DNA of 64,000 nucleotides from CAXSBR01 sp964236495 (GTDB lineage: Bacteria > Actinomycetota > Actinomycetes > Mycobacteriales > Jatrophihabitantaceae), in contig CAXSBR010000003.1 in the NCBI GenBank assembly GCA_964236495.1, positions 124,001 to 188,000 on the forward strand, read 5' to 3'. Of the stretch, positions 41,376 to 50,945 are shown piece by piece. The notes under the pieces were generated by a model, which saw nothing but the letters and a program-made list of their open reading frames with translations, was not told the DNA's origin and did not search any database. The translations under genes were made by a program, and so were the position numbers. The stretch's first letter is position 1. Each line of letters starts with the position of its first letter.

Positions 41376-42611
41376 TCAGGCGGTGAGGCGGCGGTGCCAG
41401 GCGCGGGCGTTGGAGTCGGTCAGCTGCGCCACCTGGTCAATGATGACGCGCAGGCGCTGGCCGTCGTCGTCGGCGGCGTCCCATGCCGGGCGCAGCGCAA
41501 CATCGATTGCGTCGCGCCCTGCGGCCACCAAGCCCGACACCACGTCATGCAGCAGCCGCCGTTGATCCAGCCGCCGCTGCTCGGCGGCCGCACTATGCAT
41601 GACGTAGTGCGTGGCGATTGCCTTGAGCAGCGCGCACTCGATCGCCACCTCGACCGGCACGGTGACTTCGGCATCGTAGCGGGACAGCGCAGCAGCGCCG
41701 GCCTGCGCCCGCGTCGCCGCCACCGCGGACCCGACGAACCGGCCGGTGAGCTCGCTCGTCGCCCGTTTCACCGCCCTCAGCGCCGACTGTGAACCGTCGA
41801 AGGACCGCACGTCCACCAGGGCCGGCAGCGCCAGCAACCGCGCCATGCCCGCGGCCAGCTCGTCTGCCGACCACCGGCCGAACCGGGCGGCGACGCCGAT
41901 GAGTGCGTCGACGTCGGCATCGGTGACCGCGTCCAGACGCACCTGGCCGGCATAAATCGCGTCCTCCAGGTCGTGCACGGAGTAGGCGACGTCGTCGGCC
42001 CAGTCCATCACCGACGCCTCCAGACAGCGCTGCTGCGCCGGCGCGCCAGTGCGCACCCACTCGAAAGCCGGCAGATCGTCGGCGTACACACCGAACTTGC
42101 CGGTGCCTTCGCGGCGCGGCCACGGATACTTCGTCGCCGCGTCGAGAACCGCACGGGTCAGATTCAAGCCCGCCGGCGCGCCGTCGGAACCGGCCACCTT
42201 GGGCTCCAGCCGGGTCAGGATGCGGAAGGTCTGGGCGTTGCCCTCGAAGCCGCCGATGCCGCCACTCAGCTCGTCGAGTGCCGCTTCACCGTTGTGCCCG
42301 AACGGCGGATGGCCCAGGTCGTGCGCCAAGCCCGCCGCATCCACGACGTCGGCCGAGCAGCCCACCGCGTCGCCCATCTCGCGAGCGATCTGGGCGACCT
42401 CGAGTGAATGTGTGAGCCGGGTGCGCGGGAAGTCGTCCGCGCCGGGATCCACCACCTGGGTCTTGTCGGCCAGTCGCCGGAACGCCGAGGAGTGCAGCAC
42501 CCGGGCCCGGTCGCGGGCGAACTGGTCGCGCTCGACGCTGCCGAACTGCCCCCGCTTGGGGGCCTCGGGCAGCCGGCGGGCGCGCGCGGACGCGTCGTAG
42601 GTCGCCGACAC
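41376..42611 (-). CDS. dgt: dGTP triphosphohydrolase-like protein
   Basis: A 411-aa HD-domain protein. Metal ligands are visible in RTRLTHSLEVAQIAREMG (first His) and AGLAHDLGHPPFGHNGE (HD pair and following His), and the substrate region GGFEGNAQTFRILTRLE is typical of deoxynucleotide triphosphohydrolases. It removes triphosphate from dGTP or other dNTPs. It is the last gene of a - strand operon, 3 bases after the YbjN-like gene. The dnaG gene that often follows in actinobacteria is missing; the tadA remnant is there instead. Confidence 0.92.
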   Translation of the reverse strand: MSATYDASARARRLPEAPKRGQFGSVERDQFARDRARVLHSSAFRRLADKTQVVDPGADDFPRTRLTHSLEVAQIAREMGDAVGCSADVVDAAGLAHDLGHPPFGHNGEAALDELSGGIGGFEGNAQTFRILTRLEPKVAGSDGAPAGLNLTRAVLDAATKYPWPRREGTGKFGVYADDLPAFEWVRTGAPAQQRCLEASVMDWADDVAYSVHDLEDAIYAGQVRLDAVTDADVDALIGVAARFGRWSADELAAGMARLLALPALVDVRSFDGSQSALRAVKRATSELTGRFVGSAVAATRAQAGAAALSRYDAEVTVPVEVAIECALLKAIATHYVMHSAAAEQRRLDQRRLLHDVVSGLVAAGRDAIDVALRPAWDAADDDGQRLRVIIDQVAQLTDSNARAWHRRLTA

Positions 42612-42614
42612 TGC

Positions 42615-43112
42615 TCAGACCTGCTCGGTAATCCAGTCGGAGAACTGCAGCAGCGAGTGGATCCACACGCCCACGGTGTACTTCAAGCCATCCCGGGTGA
42701 TGCCGGCCTCGAAGTCGAACACCTGCTCGGCGCACACCGCGACCCGGCCGTCGTCGGGCAGCACCGTGTAGGCCTTGGGAAAGAGCTTGGTGCGGTTCCA
42801 GTCGTCCAGCAGCACGGTGAGCGCGGGCCGGATGTCGACGTCGTAGCGCTCGTTGAGGTACAGCCGGGCCTGCAGCACCTCGTCGTTCTCGCCGTAGCGG
42901 AAGAAGAAGATCTGGCAGTTCACCCAGCGCACCACCAGATCGCCGTCGTCGTCGATGGCATGCACGAGGCCGTACTCGTCCAGAATCTGCTTGAGCAACG
43001 CCGACGTCGGCACCACCGCCTGATCGCCGGGCATCCGGCGCACCCCCAGGCGACCTGCCAGATCCTTCGCCGACGCCACCGCTTCGGAGGGTTGCACCCG
43101 TCGGAAGAACAC
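42615..43112 (-). CDS. YbjN domain-containing protein
   Basis: A 165-aa protein. VPTSALLKQILDEYGLVHAI, CQIFFFRYGENDEVLQARLY and DDGRVAVCAEQVFDFEAGIT follow the YbjN/type III secretion chaperone-like fold. Function in actinobacteria is unknown. GTG 43112 is chosen because the longer upstream frame shadows dusB and becomes Arg-rich. It lies between dusB and dgt. Confidence 0.75.
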   Translation of the reverse strand: MFFRRVQPSEAVASAKDLAGRLGVRRMPGDQAVVPTSALLKQILDEYGLVHAIDDDGDLVVRWVNCQIFFFRYGENDEVLQARLYLNERYDVDIRPALTVLLDDWNRTKLFPKAYTVLPDDGRVAVCAEQVFDFEAGITRDGLKYTVGVWIHSLLQFSDWITEQV

Positions 43113-43135
43113 GCTGCCAAAACTACGCCGACGCC

Positions 43136-44314
43136 TCAGCCGCCCGAGTCGGCCATCTCCGCGCCGGCGGGCACCGCGCGGCTGCCGCGGTCGGCCAGCC
43201 ATCCGTCGGGAAGCGCCACCGAACGAGGGCTGCCGGTACGTCCCCGTGGCCGCCCGAGCACCTCGGTCGGGAACGGCTGCGCATGATCCAGCTGCGCCAG
43301 CCAGCGGTCCAGCTCGGCCAGCGACGACGACGATGCCAGTGCCTGCCGGAGCTCCGATCCGACGGCGAAACCCTTGAGATACCAGGCGACGTGCTTGCGG
43401 AAGTCGACGACCCCGCGCTCCTCGCCCAGCCAGTCGGCCAGCAGGGCTGCATGCCGGCGCATCGTGGCGGCCACCTCGCCCAGGCCGGGCAGCCGCGGCC
43501 CAACCGGGTTCGCGCCGTCTGCAGCGTCGGCGCCGTCCGCGGCAGGCGCCAACGCGGCGGCGAGGTCGCCGAACAGCCAGGGCCGACCGAGGCAGCCGCG
43601 ACCGACGACGACGCCGGCGCATCCGGTTTCATGCATCATTCGCACCGCGTCGGCGGCCTCCCAGATGTCGCCGTTGCCCAGCACCGGAATGTCGAGCAGC
43701 GTCACCAGCTCGGCGATCGGCTCCCAGTCGGCCTCCCCGCTGTAGTGCTGGGCGGCGGTGCGCCCGTGCAGTGCGACTGCGGCGACGCCGGCGTCCTGCG
43801 CCCGCAGGGCCGCCTCTCGGTAAGTGTGGTGCTGGGCGTCGATGCCGACGCGCATCTTCACCGTCACCGGCACCTGCCCATCGGCGGCACGCACCGCGGC
43901 GCGCACGATCGCGTCGAACAGCTCGATGCGCCACGGCAGCGCCGCTCCCCCGCCCTTGCGGGTCACCTTGGGCACCGGGCAGCCGAAGTTCAGGTCGATG
44001 TGGTCGGCGCGATCCTCGGTGACCACGATGCGTACCGCGGCACCGACGATCTCGGGGTCGATGCCGTAGAGCTGAATGCTGCGCGGCGTCTCGTCCGGTG
44101 CGAACTGGATCATCTTCAACGTCTTGGGATTGCGTTCGACCAGCGCCCGGGTGGTGACCATCTCGCTGACGTAGAGCCCGGCCCCGTAGCCGCGGCAGAG
44201 CCGGCGGAACGCGACGTTGGTGATGCCGGCCATCGGCGCGAGCACCACCGGCGGATCGGCGACAACCCGCTCGGACAGCCGCAAGGGCGCGGCCCGGGTG
44301 AGAACGGCGCTCAC
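43136..44314 (-). CDS. dusB: tRNA-dihydrouridine synthase
   Basis: A 392-aa FMN-dependent TIM-barrel enzyme. APMAGITNVAFRRLCRGYGA opens the barrel, NFGCPVPKVTRKGGGAAL carries the catalytic Cys, and VALHGRTAAQHYSG and GNGDIWEAADAVRMM complete the DUS signature. It reduces uridines in the tRNA D-loop with NADPH. ATG 44314 overlaps the upstream gene stop (ATGA). The C-terminal tail of about 40 residues is longer than in E. coli DusB. Confidence 0.93.
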   Translation of the reverse strand: MSAVLTRAAPLRLSERVVADPPVVLAPMAGITNVAFRRLCRGYGAGLYVSEMVTTRALVERNPKTLKMIQFAPDETPRSIQLYGIDPEIVGAAVRIVVTEDRADHIDLNFGCPVPKVTRKGGGAALPWRIELFDAIVRAAVRAADGQVPVTVKMRVGIDAQHHTYREAALRAQDAGVAAVALHGRTAAQHYSGEADWEPIAELVTLLDIPVLGNGDIWEAADAVRMMHETGCAGVVVGRGCLGRPWLFGDLAAALAPAADGADAADGANPVGPRLPGLGEVAATMRRHAALLADWLGEERGVVDFRKHVAWYLKGFAVGSELRQALASSSSLAELDRWLAQLDHAQPFPTEVLGRPRGRTGSPRSVALPDGWLADRGSRAVPAGAEMADSGG

Positions 44315-45087
44315 TTGGCCAGGATTCCGATGATGAGGAGCACCAGGAAGGCCACGATCACGACCGCGCCTAGGATCTGCGCGGCCAGCTCCGACTGCGC
44401 GGGTAGTTCCAGCCGACGGCCGGACCGTTCGGACCGCCGGCCCGCGCGTCGGCGGGTCGGTGCCGCTCGTTGGGCGCCACGATCCTCGGACATTACGCGG
44501 ACTGCTCGACCGCCCCGGCCGGCCCGGCCCGAAGTCGGCTGGGGACCGCGGAACTCGCCCGCTCGGTCTGCGGCGAGCTGGGCCCGCGTCTGTTCCAGCG
44601 TCGGCGCAGCAAGCGTGCCCGGCTTCGAGCGGTACACCGCCACCGGCTCATAGGCGACGGTCGGCTCGTTACGGCGTCCCGTCGGCAGCGGCCCACGGCG
44701 GCGGGCCACTGAGTTGGGGATGTCCACCTTCCCGACCGTCGCCACCTGTCCGGCGGCGTACGTGCCGGGGTGGCTCCAGGCCGGCTCGGGCTGCGGCGCG
44801 GTCACCGCACGCGCCGGGGTGGGTGGGGTCGCGGTCGATGCCGGCGCAGTCTCTGCACCGGCAGTGGTTCCGATCGAGGGCTGCGTAGGCGGGTTCGGCG
44901 CCGTCGGTCTCACTGCGGCAAGCGCGGCCATCGGCATCGAGTCGAAAGCAAAGATGCCCGGCCGGGTCGGTTCCGGATAGGCGAACGAACCGTCCGGTCC
45001 GCCCGAGCTCCCGTCGAAACTCACGGCGGCAGCGTCGAACAGGTACACGGCCGCCGTCGGGTCGGTCCAGACCGGATCGGGGGCCAC
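44311..45087 (-). CDS. Hypothetical protein with C-terminal membrane anchor
   Basis: A 258-aa protein: a long Pro/Ala/Thr-rich, probably disordered N-terminal part, a basic segment (TRRRAGRRSERSGRRLEL) and one C-terminal membrane segment (ILGAVVIVAFLVLLIIGILA) ending at the terminus, a tail-anchor layout. I recognise no family. It is coupled to dusB by ATGA overlap and starts one base after the glyS stop, so it is a real member of the operon; the precise start may be further inside. Confidence 0.6.
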   Translation of the reverse strand: MAPDPVWTDPTAAVYLFDAAAVSFDGSSGGPDGSFAYPEPTRPGIFAFDSMPMAALAAVRPTAPNPPTQPSIGTTAGAETAPASTATPPTPARAVTAPQPEPAWSHPGTYAAGQVATVGKVDIPNSVARRRGPLPTGRRNEPTVAYEPVAVYRSKPGTLAAPTLEQTRAQLAADRAGEFRGPQPTSGRAGRGGRAVRVMSEDRGAQRAAPTRRRAGRRSERSGRRLELPAQSELAAQILGAVVIVAFLVLLIIGILAK

Positions 45088-45088
45088 C

Positions 45089-46471
45089 TCAGCAGCCGCC
45101 CAATCGCTGAGCCAGGTAGGCCTCGACCTGGTCCAACGCCACCCGCTCCTGCGCCATCGAGTCGCGCTCGCGAATGGTGACGGCCTGGTCGTCGAGGGTC
45201 TCGAAGTCGACGGTGACGCAGAACGGGGTGCCGATCTCGTCCTGGCGGCGGTAGCGGCGCCCGATGGCGCCGGCGTCGTCGAACTCGGTGTTCCACCGCT
45301 CGCGCAGGTCCGCCGCGAGCGCGCGGGCCTTGGGCGTCAGATCCGCGTTGCGCGACAGTGGGAGCACCGCCGCCTTCACCGGTGCCAGCCGACGGTCCAG
45401 GCGCAGCACGGTGCGCTTGTCGACGCCGCCCTTGGCGTTGGGCGCCTCGTCCTCGGCGTAGGCATCGAGCAGGAACGCCAGCACCGAGCGGGTCAATCCC
45501 ACCGCGGGCTCGATGACGTAGGGCGTCCAGCGCTCGTTGCTCTCCTGGTCGAAGTAGGACAGGTCGGTGCCCGAATGCTTGCTGTGGGTCTTGAGGTCGA
45601 AGTCGGTGCGGTTGGCGATGCCTTCGAGCTCGTCGAACTCCTTGGCGCCGAAGTTGAATCGGTATTCGATGTCGACGGTGCGCTTGGAATAGTGCGACAG
45701 CTTCTCGGCCGGGTGCTCGAACAGGCGCAGGTTCTCCTCACGCAGGCCCAACCCGGTGAACCAGTTCCAGCGTTCCTTGAGCCAGTACTCGTGCCACGTC
45801 TCGTCGGTGCCGGGCTCGACGAAGAACTCCATCTCCATCTGCTCGAACTCGCGGGTGCGGAAGATGAAGTTGCCCGGGGTGATTTCGTTGCGGAAGCTCT
45901 TACCGGTCTGAGCGATCCCGAACGGCGGCTTGCGGCGTGACGTGGCCAGCACGTTGGCGAAGTTGAGGAAGATGCCCTGCGCGGTTTCGGGGCGCAGGTA
46001 GTGCAGCCCCGACTCGTCCTCGACCGGGCCGAGGTAGGTCTTGAGCATGCCGGAGAACTGCTTGGGCTCGGTCCACTGCCCGCGGGTGCCGCAGTTCGGG
46101 CAGGCGATGTCACCCAGCCCGTTCTCCGGAGCGCGGCCCTTCTTGGCCTGGAAGTCCTCCTCAAGATGATCGGCACGAAAGCGCCGGTGACAGCTCAGGC
46201 ATTCGGTGAGCGGGTCGCTGAACGTCGCGATATGCCCCGACGCTTCCCACACCGCGGTGGGCAGGATGACCGCGGAGTCCAGGCCGACGACGTCGTCGCG
46301 GCGTTGGACCATCGCCTTCCACCACTGCCGGCGCACGTTCTCCTTGAGCTCGACGCCCAGCGGTCCGTAGTCCCACGCCGAGCGCGAACCGCCGTAGATG
46401 TCAGCCGACGGGAAGACGAAACCCCGCCGCTTGCTGAGGTTGACGACGGCGTCGTTGCGCTCGGTTGGCAC
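45089..46471 (-). CDS. glyS: Glycyl-tRNA synthetase (alpha2 type)
   Basis: A 460-aa class II synthetase of the dimeric bacterial/eukaryotic type. GSRSAWDYGPLGVELKENV near the N-terminus, a zinc-type insert (CLSCHRRF, CPNCGTRG), motif 2 FRNEITPGNFIFRTREFEQM and the C-terminal anticodon-binding domain are visible. It charges tRNA-Gly. GTG 46471 is chosen because AGGGGAA lies about 7 bases upstream and the family N-terminus begins there; the longer frame is non-homologous in appearance. Confidence 0.95.
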   Translation of the reverse strand: MPTERNDAVVNLSKRRGFVFPSADIYGGSRSAWDYGPLGVELKENVRRQWWKAMVQRRDDVVGLDSAVILPTAVWEASGHIATFSDPLTECLSCHRRFRADHLEEDFQAKKGRAPENGLGDIACPNCGTRGQWTEPKQFSGMLKTYLGPVEDESGLHYLRPETAQGIFLNFANVLATSRRKPPFGIAQTGKSFRNEITPGNFIFRTREFEQMEMEFFVEPGTDETWHEYWLKERWNWFTGLGLREENLRLFEHPAEKLSHYSKRTVDIEYRFNFGAKEFDELEGIANRTDFDLKTHSKHSGTDLSYFDQESNERWTPYVIEPAVGLTRSVLAFLLDAYAEDEAPNAKGGVDKRTVLRLDRRLAPVKAAVLPLSRNADLTPKARALAADLRERWNTEFDDAGAIGRRYRRQDEIGTPFCVTVDFETLDDQAVTIRERDSMAQERVALDQVEAYLAQRLGGC

Positions 46472-46682
46472 GGTGGTTCCCCTGAGGTCGAGACGGTGAT
46501 GGTGTAGCTCAGGGTATCGGCCGGGCATCGCTCACTTCCCGGCTCGACGTCGGTCGGCGGCGGTGAACCCCAGAACTACCAGCGTGCTCAGTGTCCAGCC
46601 GGGCAGGATGTCGAGCGGAGTGCGGGCTGGCCGACTGTGTCTTCACCTCAAGCTAGGTCCGAGGTGCCGCGGAACGTCGAGG

Positions 46683-47066
46683 TCAGGTCCGCTCGTCGTC
46701 GACCACGGACTCCCGCTGGCGGCGGGCTTGCGCGTCGGTGCTGCGATCGCTGCCGGCCTGCATCATTTCCGCACTCGGCCCGATCGCGTAGAGCTGCTCG
46801 AAGGCACTGGGCCGGTCCAATGCCTGCGCCAGCAACGGCGTTGCATACAGCTTCACCTCGTAGTTACCCAACGCACGCCGGTAGGACCCGACGCTGTCCC
46901 AGTGCAGAACCAGCACCCAGGCCTGCGGATCGTCCACCGACCGGCCGGCCCGGGCGTCCAGGAAACCCGGTCGCGCAGCCAGCGTGCGCATCGCGGTGGC
47001 CAGCTGGTCGGTGAACTCGTCCTCTTCGAAAGGCTCGGCAGACTCGAAGGCCAGTACGACGATCAC
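46683..47066 (-). CDS. Antibiotic biosynthesis monooxygenase (ABM) domain protein
   Basis: A 127-aa protein with a ferredoxin-like ABM fold: VIVVLAFESAEPFEEDEFTD, LAARPGFLDARAGRSVDDP, WVLVLHWDSVGSYRRAL. Small proteins of this type lie between uppS and glyS in many actinobacteria; function is unknown. The GTG start overlaps the uppS stop (GTGA). The C-terminal 25 residues are charged and probably disordered. Confidence 0.75.
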   Translation of the reverse strand: MIVVLAFESAEPFEEDEFTDQLATAMRTLAARPGFLDARAGRSVDDPQAWVLVLHWDSVGSYRRALGNYEVKLYATPLLAQALDRPSAFEQLYAIGPSAEMMQAGSDRSTDAQARRQRESVVDDERT

Positions 47067-47896
47067 CGGCTGCCCTGCATCGCTTCTGCGGCTTCGGCGC
47101 TGAGCCCCGGCGGCGGGGCGCCGCCGTAGCGGCGATCCCGCGCGGCGTAGATCTCGCACGCCTGCCACAACCCGCGCCGGTCGAAGTCGGGCCACAGCGT
47201 GTTCATGAACACGAACTCCGCGTACGCCGACTGCCAAATCAGGAAGTTGGAGGTGCGTTGCTCGCCAGAGGAACGCACGAACAGGTCGACGTCGGGCAGG
47301 TCCGGGTGGTACAGGTAGCGGCCCAGGGTCTTGTCGTTCACCTTGTCCGCCCGCAACCGGCCTGATTCGACGTCCAGGGCCATCGCCCGCGCGGCATCGC
47401 CCAATTCGGCTCGACCGCCGTAGTTGACGCAGAACTGGAGTGTCAGCCGGTCGTTGTCCTTCGTGTACTCCTCTGCGTCGCGCAGCTGGTCGATGACGCT
47501 GCGCCAGAGCTTGGGGCGGCGTCCGGCCCACCGAATGCGTACGCCGAGTGCGGCCATCTCGTCGCGACGACGGCGGATGACGTCCTTGTTGAACCCCATC
47601 AGGAAGCGGACCTCCTCCGGCGAGCGCGTCCAGTTCTCGGTGGAGAACGCGTACGCCGAGATGGTGCCCACGCCCAGTTCGATCGCTCCGTGCAGCACGT
47701 CCATCAACGCCGCCTCACCGGCGCGGTGGCCTTCGGTGCGGGGCAGCCCGCGCTCTTTGGCCCACCGGCCGTTGCCGTCCATGACGAGCGCGACGTGCCT
47801 CGGAACAAGGTCCGCCGGAATCTGGGGCACTGTCGCGCCGCTCGGGTGCGGCGGTGGATCGGGCCAGCGATGGCTCAGGGAACGCGTCGCCTTCAT
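47063..47896 (-). CDS. uppS: Isoprenyl transferase (polyprenyl diphosphate synthase)
   Basis: A 277-aa cis-prenyltransferase. The diphosphate-binding loop is VALVMDGNGRWAKERG, followed by HRAGEAALMDVL, SAYAFSTENWTRS, and the C-terminal DLFVRSSGEQRTSNFLIWQS. It makes the C50/C55 lipid carrier on which cell-wall and exopolysaccharide units are built, linking this housekeeping operon to the island functionally. ATG 47896 overlaps the recO stop; the frame upstream shadows recO. Confidence 0.95.
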   Translation of the reverse strand: MKATRSLSHRWPDPPPHPSGATVPQIPADLVPRHVALVMDGNGRWAKERGLPRTEGHRAGEAALMDVLHGAIELGVGTISAYAFSTENWTRSPEEVRFLMGFNKDVIRRRRDEMAALGVRIRWAGRRPKLWRSVIDQLRDAEEYTKDNDRLTLQFCVNYGGRAELGDAARAMALDVESGRLRADKVNDKTLGRYLYHPDLPDVDLFVRSSGEQRTSNFLIWQSAYAEFVFMNTLWPDFDRRGLWQACEIYAARDRRYGGAPPPGLSAEAAEAMQGSR

Positions 47897-48681
47897 ACGC
47901 CGGTCCGGTCGACCAGGGGCAGCGAGCGCAGCCCGCGTTCCAGATGCCACTGCAGCTGTGCTGCGACCAGGCCGCTGACCGCGCGCCGCTCGTCGGGCCC
48001 ACTGGCGTCGGCGGCCGGCCAGTAGGCGTGCATCAGGGCCGACATCAGCGCAATAGTGCCCGCCGGCGGACGCACCGACCCCGGCGGCCGGCATCCCGAG
48101 CACACCACACCACCGGCGGCCACGGAGAACGACGTCAACACGGTCTCGCCGGTGAAACCGCTTTCCTGACGCCCGCAGGCCGCGCACTCGTCGAGCGCCG
48201 GCGCCCAGCCCGACAGAGCCATCGCGCGCAGGAAGAACGCGTCGAGGACGAGCCCGGGAGCATGCTCACGATCGGCCAGCGAGCGCAGCGCACCGACGAC
48301 GAGCAGGTACAGCCGCAGCGCCGGCTCACCCTCCTCCGGCGTCAACCGCTCGGCGGTCTCACAGATCGCCGACGCCGCGGTCCAGCGCGGATAGTCGTTG
48401 ACCAGCTGGGCACCGTAGGCCGCAATCGACTCGCTCTGGAGCACCGTGTCCAACTTGCGCTGCGGCAGCGCGTCCTGGCCGAAGTTGTTGACGGTCAACA
48501 CCTGCAGATCGACGTGGCTGCCCGGTTCCAGCCGCGCGCCGAAGCGCGAGGTCGTGCGCCGTACGCCGCGGCCCACCGCCCGCACCCGACCGTGGCGCCG
48601 GGTCAGCAGAGTGACGATGCGGTCGGCCTCTCCCAGCTTGTGCACCCGTAGCACGACGGCGTCGTCGCGGTAAAGGGGCAC
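47893..48681 (-). CDS. recO: DNA repair protein RecO
   Basis: A 262-aa protein with an N-terminal OB fold (YRDDAVVLRVHKLGEADRI, LLTRRHGRVRAVGRGVR), a helical middle and a C-terminal zinc finger (CAACGRQESG, VCSGCRPPG). It loads RecA on gapped DNA with RecR/RecF. It ends overlapping uppS by 4 bases. Confidence 0.95.
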   Translation of the reverse strand: MPLYRDDAVVLRVHKLGEADRIVTLLTRRHGRVRAVGRGVRRTTSRFGARLEPGSHVDLQVLTVNNFGQDALPQRKLDTVLQSESIAAYGAQLVNDYPRWTAASAICETAERLTPEEGEPALRLYLLVVGALRSLADREHAPGLVLDAFFLRAMALSGWAPALDECAACGRQESGFTGETVLTSFSVAAGGVVCSGCRPPGSVRPPAGTIALMSALMHAYWPAADASGPDERRAVSGLVAAQLQWHLERGLRSLPLVDRTGV

Positions 48682-48784
48682 CGATCCAGTGTGCTCGCCC
48701 GGGCATCACGACGGCCGCAGCAAACGCCGGTTCGCCGCCGGATCTCCCGACGCATTCTCACGGCGCGCGCTCTAACGGGGCGTT

Positions 48785-49996
48785 CTAGCGGCTCGACCAT
48801 GCCGCGACCGAGCGCACCCGTCCACGCACGGCCACCGCCGCGCCGAACAGCACGACACCGGCAGCGATCGGCGCGCCGAACGCGGCGTGGGCTCCATAGC
48901 GATCTGCGACCACACCGACGACGGCCGCGCCGGTGCCGTAGCCGAAGTTCAGGCCCGTGGTCATCCAGCTCAGGCCCTCGGTGAGCGAGCGCGGCGGCAC
49001 CAGGGAGTCGATCAGCCCGAACCCGGTGATCAGCGTGGGTGCGATACCCAGGCCGGCGACGAAGGCCAGCACGGCCAGCGTCGGCACCGAGTCGGCCAGC
49101 AGGAACAGCGGCAGCAGTGCCGCGAAGATGCCCGCCTGCAGGCAGAACCGCCACGACAGCGGCGCCGACCAGGTCCGGGCGCCGTAGCCGATGCCGGCAA
49201 CCCCGCTGCCCAGGGCAAACACGGCCAGCACGATGCCGGTGAGGTTGCGGTCACCGTGCTGGCCGGTGAAGGCCACCATCGTCACCTCGACGGAGCCGAA
49301 GATGGCGCCCAGCCCGGCCATGGCGACGGTCAGCAGCACCATGCCCGGCCAGCGCAGCACGAAGGTCGCCTCGTGCTCCCCGGCCGCTGCCACCGGCGGG
49401 GCCGTCGAGGTCTGGCGAGCCAGCCAGATCGAGCCGGCCAGCACCAGCGCAGCAGCCGTGCCCACCGCTGCCAGCGCCGACACCGCCACCGCAATGACGC
49501 CAGCGAACACCGGTCCGATCGCGAAGATCAGCTCGTCGAAGGTGGACTCGAGTGAGTAGGCGGTGCCCAGCTCCGGCGTGCCGGCCAGTGCCGACGACCA
49601 ACGAGCACGCACCAGCGATCCCATCGGCAGATAAGCCAGGCCCAGCGCCGCAACCGGAACGGCGACCAACCAATTCGGCGCGCCGGCGCGGACGGTAACG
49701 ATCAGCACCGTGGCCGCCGCGACGTGCACGAGCGCCGCCGGCACCAACAGGCGGGACTGGCCGTGCCGGTCCACCAGCCTGGCCAGCACCGGATTACCGA
49801 TCCCGCCGGCGATGATGTAGACGCCGGTCATCACTCCCGCCACGCCGTAGGTGCCCGACGCACCCCCGCTGGTCGCAGAGAACAGCAGCACCAAGGTGAG
49901 CGGATAGATGGCGATGGGCATCCGGCCTAGGAACGCGGCGGCGGAGAACGCCCGCGTGCCCGGCGGCCGGAACGCCGCGCGGTAGCGGGCGAACAC
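48785..49996 (-). CDS. MFS transporter
   Basis: A 403-aa protein with about 12 membrane segments. ARLVDRHGQSRLLVPAALV is the typical loop after segment 2 of the major facilitator superfamily. No specific family can be named; sugar or drug efflux-like members have this size. It lies between era and recO, an unusual insertion into this conserved order, with its own 103-base upstream gap. Confidence 0.8.
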   Translation of the reverse strand: MFARYRAAFRPPGTRAFSAAAFLGRMPIAIYPLTLVLLFSATSGGASGTYGVAGVMTGVYIIAGGIGNPVLARLVDRHGQSRLLVPAALVHVAAATVLIVTVRAGAPNWLVAVPVAALGLAYLPMGSLVRARWSSALAGTPELGTAYSLESTFDELIFAIGPVFAGVIAVAVSALAAVGTAAALVLAGSIWLARQTSTAPPVAAAGEHEATFVLRWPGMVLLTVAMAGLGAIFGSVEVTMVAFTGQHGDRNLTGIVLAVFALGSGVAGIGYGARTWSAPLSWRFCLQAGIFAALLPLFLLADSVPTLAVLAFVAGLGIAPTLITGFGLIDSLVPPRSLTEGLSWMTTGLNFGYGTGAAVVGVVADRYGAHAAFGAPIAAGVVLFGAAVAVRGRVRSVAAWSSR

Positions 49997-50005
49997 GGCG
50001 GGGTT

Positions 50006-50944
50006 CTAGAACCCGAGCCGGTCGAGCTTTTTGGGATCGCGCTGCCAGTCCGCCAGCACCGCAATGTGCAGGTCCAGGTAGACCCGCCGCTGCAGCAGCT
50101 GCTCGATTCCAAACCGCGCGCGTACCCCGACCGAGCGCAGGCGGGACCCACCGGGGCCGATGACGATGCCCTTCTGGCTGTCGCGCTCCACATGCACGGT
50201 GGCATAGATGACGGTGACCTCGGCGTTGTCCGGGCTCGGACCCATCTCGGCGATCGTGACCGCGATCGAGTGCGGCAGCTCGTCACGCACGCCCTCCAGC
50301 GTGGCCTCACGGATCAGTTCGGCGATCATGATCTCGGTCGGCTCGTCGGTGGTGACGTCCTCGGGGTACAGCGACGGCCCGGCTGGCAGTTGCGCGACCA
50401 GCAGGTCGATGAGCAGGTCGACCTGATCGCCCATCTTGGCCGACACCGGGATGATGTCGACGAAGTCGCCCAGCCGGCTGGCCGCGAGCAGCTGCTCGGC
50501 GATCCGCTTGGGCGGCGTCCGGTCGGTCTTGGTGACGATGGCGATCTTCGGCGCGCGGACCTGGGCCAGTTGGGCGGCGATGTAGCGGTCACCGGGGCCG
50601 ATCGCCTCGTCGGCGGGCAGGCAGAATCCGATGACGTCGACGTCGGCCAGCGTCGCTTCCACCACGTCGTTGAGACGCTGACCGAGCAGGGTGCGCGGGC
50701 GGTGCAGGCCCGGGGTGTCGACGAGGATCAGTTGCGCGTCCTGACGGTGGACGATGCCGCGGGCGGCGTGCCTGGTGGTCTGCGGCCGGGAGCTGGTGAT
50801 GGCGATCTTTTCCCCGACCAGCGCGTTGGTCAGGGTCGACTTGCCGGCGTTGGGGCGCCCGACGAAGCAGCAGAATCCGCTGCGGTGCTCTGTGGTTGAG
50901 GCAGCTGTGGTCGGGGAGGACACGGCGGGCTGATCGTCAGGCAC
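50006..50944 (-). CDS. era: GTPase Era
   Basis: A 312-aa protein with G1 GRPNAGKST, G2 in SRPQTTRHAARG, G3 DTPG, G4 TKTD and the C-terminal KH domain (QKGIVIGPGGSRLRSVG). It binds 16S rRNA and helps assemble the 30S subunit. GTG 50944 is chosen because it begins one base after the upstream hydrolase stop; ATG 50983 would add 13 residues and overlap the hydrolase. Confidence 0.95.
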   Translation of the reverse strand: MPDDQPAVSSPTTAASTTEHRSGFCCFVGRPNAGKSTLTNALVGEKIAITSSRPQTTRHAARGIVHRQDAQLILVDTPGLHRPRTLLGQRLNDVVEATLADVDVIGFCLPADEAIGPGDRYIAAQLAQVRAPKIAIVTKTDRTPPKRIAEQLLAASRLGDFVDIIPVSAKMGDQVDLLIDLLVAQLPAGPSLYPEDVTTDEPTEIMIAELIREATLEGVRDELPHSIAVTIAEMGPSPDNAEVTVIYATVHVERDSQKGIVIGPGGSRLRSVGVRARFGIEQLLQRRVYLDLHIAVLADWQRDPKKLDRLGF

Positions 50945-50945
50945 G